DNA of 40,901 nucleotides. It comes from an uncultured Eubacterium sp. (GTDB taxonomy: Bacteria > Bacillota > Clostridia > Lachnospirales > Lachnospiraceae). Below, piece after piece: positions 36,931-40,901 of the stretch; within the stretch, counting starts at the first letter, position 1; every line of letters begins with the position of its first letter. The notes under the pieces are model-generated. The model was not told the origin of the DNA, did not search any database, and saw only the letters and a list, made by a program, of their open reading frames with translations. A program made the position numbers and the translations under genes. The stretch spans positions 1 to 40,901 of the forward strand of contig CAJUTM010000030.1 of the NCBI GenBank assembly GCA_910589595.1, given 5' to 3'.

Positions 36931-38628
36931 ATGAGAGGACCAGTAGCGCCAAAAGACCCGGTAGAAAAAAGACCTTGTCTCTATGTTGTGTTAGATAAAA
37001 TTATTTCAGGAAACAAAGATGCACAGGGGGTTATTAGAGACTACATTTTTTTGGAAGGAAGAATGGAAGATCAGGTACGTTTTACTTCTGGGGATATTGA
37101 TGAGGAAATAGTGAAAATGCTTCCCAAGATGGAGACATTCCGCAAACTTGTGCACAGTGTCGGTGTCAGCATTAAAGCGGAAGATTCACAAGACAGACAG
37201 AAAGAAGTGGAATTTCAGTTCCAGTGTTATGGCAAGACAGATAAATACAGAACGGGAACCGTTATGGAAATGACGCTGCCATGTACCGGAGAGGAAATGG
37301 TATATTTGATGGACGACTATCCGGTAAACGAAGAGGATGATGAGTTCGGCTCTTTCAATTTTGTATTTCCGGATGAAAATAAAAACATGATTCTCACCGT
37401 CAAATTTTATCTGAATGATGGTTATGAAGTGCCGGAGATTGAAGTAGACCCGCCTGTCCGCTTTGATACGGAAGACTACCAGAAGATGATTGCCGCGTCG
37501 CTTGTCTCCACGGGAAATAATTACCGTCTGAAAAAAGTGATTGAGAAATGTGAACGCGGCGAGGACGTGACGATTGCCTATATTGGCGGTTCCATTACGC
37601 AGGGAGCAGGCGCGAAGCCGATTCATACGCTCTGTTATGCGTACCGCTCTTATGAAGCTTTCTGTCAGATGTTTTCACCAAATAATGGGGAAAATGTGCA
37701 CTATGTCAAGGCAGGCGTAGGGGGAACGCCATCCGAATTTGGTATGATACGCTATGACCGCGAAGTGACAAGGGACGGAGAAATCATGCCAGACCTTTTG
37801 ATTATAGAATTTGCGGTGAACGACGAGGGCGATGAGACAGAAGGAGTCTGCTTTGAAAGTCTGATGATGAAAGCATTACAGGCGGAAAACCAGCCGGCTG
37901 TTTTGTTGAATTTTGCCGTATTTATGAATGACTATAACTTGCAGGAACGCCTGCAGCCAATCGGGGAACGGTATGAATTGCCGATGGTGAGTGTCAAAGA
38001 CGCCGTAGTACCACAGTTTGAGAAAAACAATGTGATTACGAAAAGGCAATTCTTCTATGATATCTATCATCCGACGAATGACGGACACCGCATTATGGCC
38101 GATTGTATTGCTCATCTGTTTGCCGCCGTGGATAAAGAAGAGATGGCGGCAGAGGATATTATTCTGGACAAGGAGCCGGTATATGATATCCGTTTTAAGG
38201 ATGTAGAGTGCTTTGACCGCACGAATGCCGGACAATATGCTGTTGTTACGCAAAATGGCTTTGACGCCAAAGATACGGAGCTTCAATATGTGGAAAGAGA
38301 TATGGATTTGAATGGAACTGCGGAATTTGCAGAGAACTGGATGAATGACGGCGCTTCTGCGGACGCAGAGTTCAAATTAAATCTGACCTGCCGCAATCTG
38401 CTTGTCATTGCCAAAGATTCCGGAGACTCTCATTTTGGCAAGGCAGATATCTTTGTAGACGGCAAGGTAGTAAAGACCATTAATCCATTGGACAATGGCT
38501 GGAATCATTGTAATGCGCAGATTATTATTGATGAGGAGAAAAGTGCAGAGCATGAAGTAATTATCCGCATGGCGGAGGGCAACGAAGAAAAGAAATTTAC
38601 CATTCTTGGTTTTGGAGTGACAAAATAA
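36931..38628 (+). CDS. SGNH/GDSL-type hydrolase, likely carbohydrate esterase
   Basis: This is a 565-residue cytosolic protein (no signal peptide). A beta-rich N-terminal half (about 1-190) precedes the SGNH core: block I IGGSITQGAG (Ser about 221), block II GVGGTPS, block III FAVNDE (Asn about 297) and block V DIYHPTNDGHR (Asp about 377, His about 380), so the triad is complete. A C-terminal beta domain (about 450-565) follows. The layout suggests a carbohydrate acetyl- or feruloyl-type esterase. The start is set at 36931, 9 nt after AAGGAG. tgt begins 2 nt after its stop. Confidence 0.83.
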   Translation: MRGPVAPKDPVEKRPCLYVVLDKIISGNKDAQGVIRDYIFLEGRMEDQVRFTSGDIDEEIVKMLPKMETFRKLVHSVGVSIKAEDSQDRQKEVEFQFQCYGKTDKYRTGTVMEMTLPCTGEEMVYLMDDYPVNEEDDEFGSFNFVFPDENKNMILTVKFYLNDGYEVPEIEVDPPVRFDTEDYQKMIAASLVSTGNNYRLKKVIEKCERGEDVTIAYIGGSITQGAGAKPIHTLCYAYRSYEAFCQMFSPNNGENVHYVKAGVGGTPSEFGMIRYDREVTRDGEIMPDLLIIEFAVNDEGDETEGVCFESLMMKALQAENQPAVLLNFAVFMNDYNLQERLQPIGERYELPMVSVKDAVVPQFEKNNVITKRQFFYDIYHPTNDGHRIMADCIAHLFAAVDKEEMAAEDIILDKEPVYDIRFKDVECFDRTNAGQYAVVTQNGFDAKDTELQYVERDMDLNGTAEFAENWMNDGASADAEFKLNLTCRNLLVIAKDSGDSHFGKADIFVDGKVVKTINPLDNGWNHCNAQIIIDEEKSAEHEVIIRMAEGNEEKKFTILGFGVTK

Positions 38629-38630
38629 AA

Positions 38631-39773
38631 ATGAAACGATATGAGTTGATAACGAGGGATGGAAACGCCAGACGTGGACGTCTTCATACGCCGCACGGGA
38701 CAATTGAGACTCCAGTATTTATGAATGTGGGTACGGCAGCAGCGATTAAGGGAGCGGTTTCTTCCGTTGATTTAAAGGAGATTAAGACGCAGGTTGAGCT
38801 GTCAAATACCTATCATCTGCATGTGCGTCCCGGCGATAAGGTGATTCGCGAACTGGGTGGCCTGCATAAGTTTATGAATTGGGATAGGCCGATTTTAACG
38901 GATTCCGGCGGTTTTCAGGTCTTTTCGTTAGCGGGGCTGCGAAAGATTAAAGAAGAGGGGGTATACTTTAACTCTCATATTGATGGCAGGAAAATATTTA
39001 TGGGGCCGGAACAGAGTATGCAGATACAATCGAACTTAGGCTCCACGATCGCCATGGCTTTTGACGAGTGTCCACCTCATCCGGCGACCCGCGAATATAT
39101 GCAGAACTCCGTTGACCGCACGACAAGGTGGCTGCATCGCTGCAAAGAAGAGATAGCTCGTTTGAATGCGCTTCCTGATACAATAAATCCACAACAGCTT
39201 CTCTTTGGTATTAATCAGGGAGGAACTTTTGAGGATATTCGTATAGAACATGCCAGACAGATACGGGAACTGGATTTGGACGGTTATGCCTTAGGTGGTC
39301 TGGCAGTCGGAGAGAGTCATGAGGAGATGTACCATATTCTCGATGTCACCGTTCCAGAATTGCCGGAGGATAAGCCAATCTATCTGATGGGAGTGGGAAC
39401 ACCGCAAAATATTTTAGAGAGCGTGGAGCGCGGTGTGGATTTCTTTGATTGTGTTTATCCGGCGAGGAATGGCCGTCATGGTCACGCCTATACGAATTTT
39501 GGCAAAATGAATTTGATGAATGCACGATACGAACTGGATTCCCGCTCTATTGAGGAGGGGTGCTGCTGTCCTGCCTGTCAGAATTACAGTCGGGCGTACA
39601 TCCGGCATCTGTTAAAGGCAAAGGAAATGTTGGGACTTCGCTTATTAGTGTTGCATAATTTGTATTTTTATAATACAATGATGGAAGAAATTCGGGAAGC
39701 TATCGAAACCGGTACTTTCTCTGAATATAAAAAGAAGAAGCTGGAGAGGATGGAATCCGGTGAGAATTCATAA
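38631..39773 (+). CDS. tgt: tRNA-guanine(34) transglycosylase (queuine tRNA-ribosyltransferase)
   Basis: This 380-residue enzyme exchanges guanine 34 for preQ1 in GUN-anticodon tRNAs. Visible are the TPHGTIETPVFMNVGTAA start, the catalytic/substrate Asp in LTDSGGFQVFSL, LFGINQGG, LGGLAVGES, VYPARNGRHGHAYT (nucleophile Asp in FDCVYPAR) and the zinc site C-C-C-x-x-C ... H near the end (CCCPACQNYSRAYIRHLL, then LVLHN). It starts 2 nt after the SGNH gene and precedes yajC, the conserved tgt-yajC order. Confidence 0.96.
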   Translation: MKRYELITRDGNARRGRLHTPHGTIETPVFMNVGTAAAIKGAVSSVDLKEIKTQVELSNTYHLHVRPGDKVIRELGGLHKFMNWDRPILTDSGGFQVFSLAGLRKIKEEGVYFNSHIDGRKIFMGPEQSMQIQSNLGSTIAMAFDECPPHPATREYMQNSVDRTTRWLHRCKEEIARLNALPDTINPQQLLFGINQGGTFEDIRIEHARQIRELDLDGYALGGLAVGESHEEMYHILDVTVPELPEDKPIYLMGVGTPQNILESVERGVDFFDCVYPARNGRHGHAYTNFGKMNLMNARYELDSRSIEEGCCCPACQNYSRAYIRHLLKAKEMLGLRLLVLHNLYFYNTMMEEIREAIETGTFSEYKKKKLERMESGENS

Positions 39774-39793
39774 CTAGGAGGTTATAAAAAATC

Positions 39794-40069
39794 ATGAGTG
39801 GAATTGGAATTATCTTACTTTATGTTGTAATCATTGGAGCTTTTTATATGATTGCAATCCGCCCGCAGAAAAAGAAAGAAAAGGAGCATCAGGCGCTTGT
39901 CGACGCCGTAGCTGTTGGAGACAGTATTTTAACAACCAGCGGGTTCTATGGTGTTGTCATTGATATGACGGAAGAAGTTGTTATTGTTGAGTTTGGAAGC
40001 AATAAAAACTGTCGTATTCCGATGCAGAAAGCAGCTATTGTGGAAGTAGATAAAGGAGCGGAAGAATAA
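39794..40069 (+). CDS. yajC: Preprotein translocase subunit YajC
   Basis: This 91-residue protein has one N-terminal membrane segment (GIGIILLYVVIIGAFYMIAIRPQKKKEKEHQ) and a small soluble domain with VGDSILTTSGFYGVVIDM. It is an accessory of the Sec translocon. It follows tgt by 20 nt with AGGAGG as ribosome site. secD and secF, often next, are not here; a tautomerase gene follows instead. Confidence 0.94.
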   Translation: MSGIGIILLYVVIIGAFYMIAIRPQKKKEKEHQALVDAVAVGDSILTTSGFYGVVIDMTEEVVIVEFGSNKNCRIPMQKAAIVEVDKGAEE

Positions 40070-40096
40070 ATTTTTCGCGCGGAAAGGGAATGAAAA

Positions 40097-40441
40097 ATGC
40101 CATTTATTAATTCAAAAGTTACCGTGAAAATATCACCGGAGAAAGAAGAGGCAATTAAGCAGAAACTGGGGCAGGCAATTGCCATCATCCCGGGGAAGAG
40201 CGAGAGCTGGCTTATGGTGGGCTTTGACGATGAATACAAATTGTACTTCAAAGGTAATAAATGCGAGAGAGCGGCTTTCGTCGAGGTAAAAATTTACGGA
40301 AGCGCCAATCGTCAGGTTTATAATCAGATGACGGAAGAAATCTGCAGGATTTATGAAGAAGAACTGGACATTCCGGCAGCGAATATTTATGTGACTTATG
40401 AGGAAATCAGCGATTGGGGATGGAATGGGGGAAATTTCTAA
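40097..40441 (+). CDS. MIF-family tautomerase-like protein
   Basis: This is a 114-residue protein of the macrophage migration inhibitory factor/phenylpyruvate tautomerase family. Pro2, exposed after Met removal, is the catalytic base (MPFINSKVTVKIS). The segments ESWLMVGFDDEYKLYFKG, CERAAFVEVKIYG and IYVTYEEISDWGWNGGNF follow the family pattern and length. It would form a homotrimer. Substrate unknown. It lies 27 nt after yajC. Confidence 0.88.
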   Translation: MPFINSKVTVKISPEKEEAIKQKLGQAIAIIPGKSESWLMVGFDDEYKLYFKGNKCERAAFVEVKIYGSANRQVYNQMTEEICRIYEEELDIPAANIYVTYEEISDWGWNGGNF

Positions 40442-40461
40442 GCAGTCACGCTTTATCAAAT

Positions 40462-40489
40462 TTGATGAAAAAAGATTCGCTGATAAAAT
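40462..40489 (+). promoter_or_regulatory. Promoter of the Rpn-family gene
   Basis: TTGATG (40462-40467) and TAAAAT (40484-40489) are 16 nt apart, placing the start near 40496. Confidence 0.4.
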
Positions 40490-40520
40490 ATCATTTTAAC
40501 ATTGGTATAAGTTATATTGA

Positions 40521-40862
40521 ATGCTCGTCACAGATTTTTTGAAATACGAGGTAATAAATGTGCAGAGAGAACTAAAGTCCTCCAATAAAAAGCAGCTACC
40601 GGAGATTATGGCAAAGCGTACCGCAAAAAACAGTGTATTCCTCGACCTTTTTCAAAATAAAAGTTATCTGCTAAAATTGTATAAAACACTTCATCCAGAG
40701 GATACCACAGCGACAGAGGACTCACTAACGGATATAACGATAGAAAACGTGTTGACTGACAATTTGTATAATGATTTAGGCTTTATTGTCAACAATAAGC
40801 TGATGATACTCGTAGAAGCACAGTCTTTATGTAAAGATTTACATAAAGACTGTTATGCGTAG
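40521..40862 (+). pseudogene. 3'-truncated Rpn-family nuclease/transposase-like gene
   Basis: This is a 113-residue remnant of the Rpn (recombination-promoting nuclease, PD-(D/E)XK) family. The match runs from KRTAKNSVFLDLFQNK through LYKTLHPED and LTDITIENVLTDNLYNDLGF to LMILVEAQS, where the catalytic-domain motif breaks off. Full-length members continue for roughly 150-200 residues. The break falls exactly in a 34-bp palindrome (40820-40853), after which a stop follows. Translation may start at ATG 40521 or at GTG 40560, which has GAGGT 7 nt upstream. Confidence 0.8.
40820..40853. repeat. 34-bp near-perfect palindrome at the Rpn breakpoint
   Basis: ACAGTCTTTATGTAAA (40820-40835) and TTTACATAAAGACTGT (40838-40853) are perfectly inverted with 2 nt between them. 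TTATGTAAAG recurs in direct orientation at 40870-40879. It may be a fold-back junction or the end of a mobile element that continues beyond the window. Confidence 0.7.
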
Positions 40863-40901
40863 CTGTTTGTTATGTAAAGCTGATTCTGAACACCTGCCAA
40901 A

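Noticed and set aside
1..40901. CRISPR array, rRNA genes, complete IS or prophage
   Set aside because: No regularly spaced repeats, rRNA signatures, intact transposase or phage genes were seen on either strand.

Overview
The window looks like a chromosomal stretch of a gut-type anaerobic Firmicute, most likely Lachnospiraceae. This is an inference from several features: a four-subunit ferredoxin-dependent 2-oxoacid oxidoreductase, a phosphotransacetylase, plant- and starch-glycan hydrolases with lysine-rich C-terminal modules, an Rpn-family element, AGGAGG-type ribosome sites, and typical -35/-10 promoters in AT-rich gaps. No species can be named from the sequence alone. Most genes are on the + strand. 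The minus-strand genes are one Schlafen/AlbA_2-type regulator, one SEC-C protein and one leucine-rich-repeat protein.

Layout: (1) 1-5.7 kb holds a tiny minus-strand promoter-hairpin-terminator unit, then porG-porD-porA-porB, a LysR regulator and a TrpB2-type tryptophan synthase beta chain. (2) 5.7-11.8 kb holds a coiled-coil-like unknown, an ArsB/NhaD-type permease behind an attenuator-like leader, and a run of a radical SAM DNA-repair-associated protein, its DUF4130 partner, a tRNA-dihydrouridine synthase and MntP. (3) 11.8-18.5 kb holds thiD, a heavily structured insert-like element bounded by a 12-bp direct repeat, an aminotransferase, an ABC exporter half-transporter, a Na/Pi cotransporter with PhoU domain, and pta. 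(4) 18.5-23.9 kb holds a membrane acyltransferase, a GH10 xylanase lipoprotein, an intracellular GH51 arabinofuranosidase, metF and a small lipoprotein. The GH10/GH51 pair suggests surface cutting of arabinoxylan followed by cytosolic debranching. (5) 24-26.2 kb is the minus-strand pair, the regulator carrying three copies of a likely operator in its own promoter region.

(6) 26.2-28.6 kb is the most unusual accessory stretch. It holds a candidate small RNA with C-rich loops and its own terminator, a 59-codon ORF with its own promoter and terminator, and a type I pullulanase cut short by a frame-breaking deletion with its lysine-rich tail left out of frame. (7) 28.6-36.8 kb holds a GNAT acetyltransferase, a large secreted GH97 enzyme, a lone tRNA-Trp(CCA) whose promoter carries a 16-bp perfect inverted repeat, a BspA-type LRR protein and a secreted Ig/FnIII protein. 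(8) 36.8-40.9 kb holds an SGNH esterase, tgt, yajC, a MIF-like tautomerase and an Rpn-family gene that breaks off in a 34-bp palindrome near the window end.

No CRISPR array, rRNA, complete insertion sequence or replication origin was seen. The best candidates for undescribed biology are the element at 12613-12759, the candidate sRNA and small ORF at 26.25-26.68 kb, the palindromic tRNA-Trp promoter, and the operator cluster at 25428-25479.
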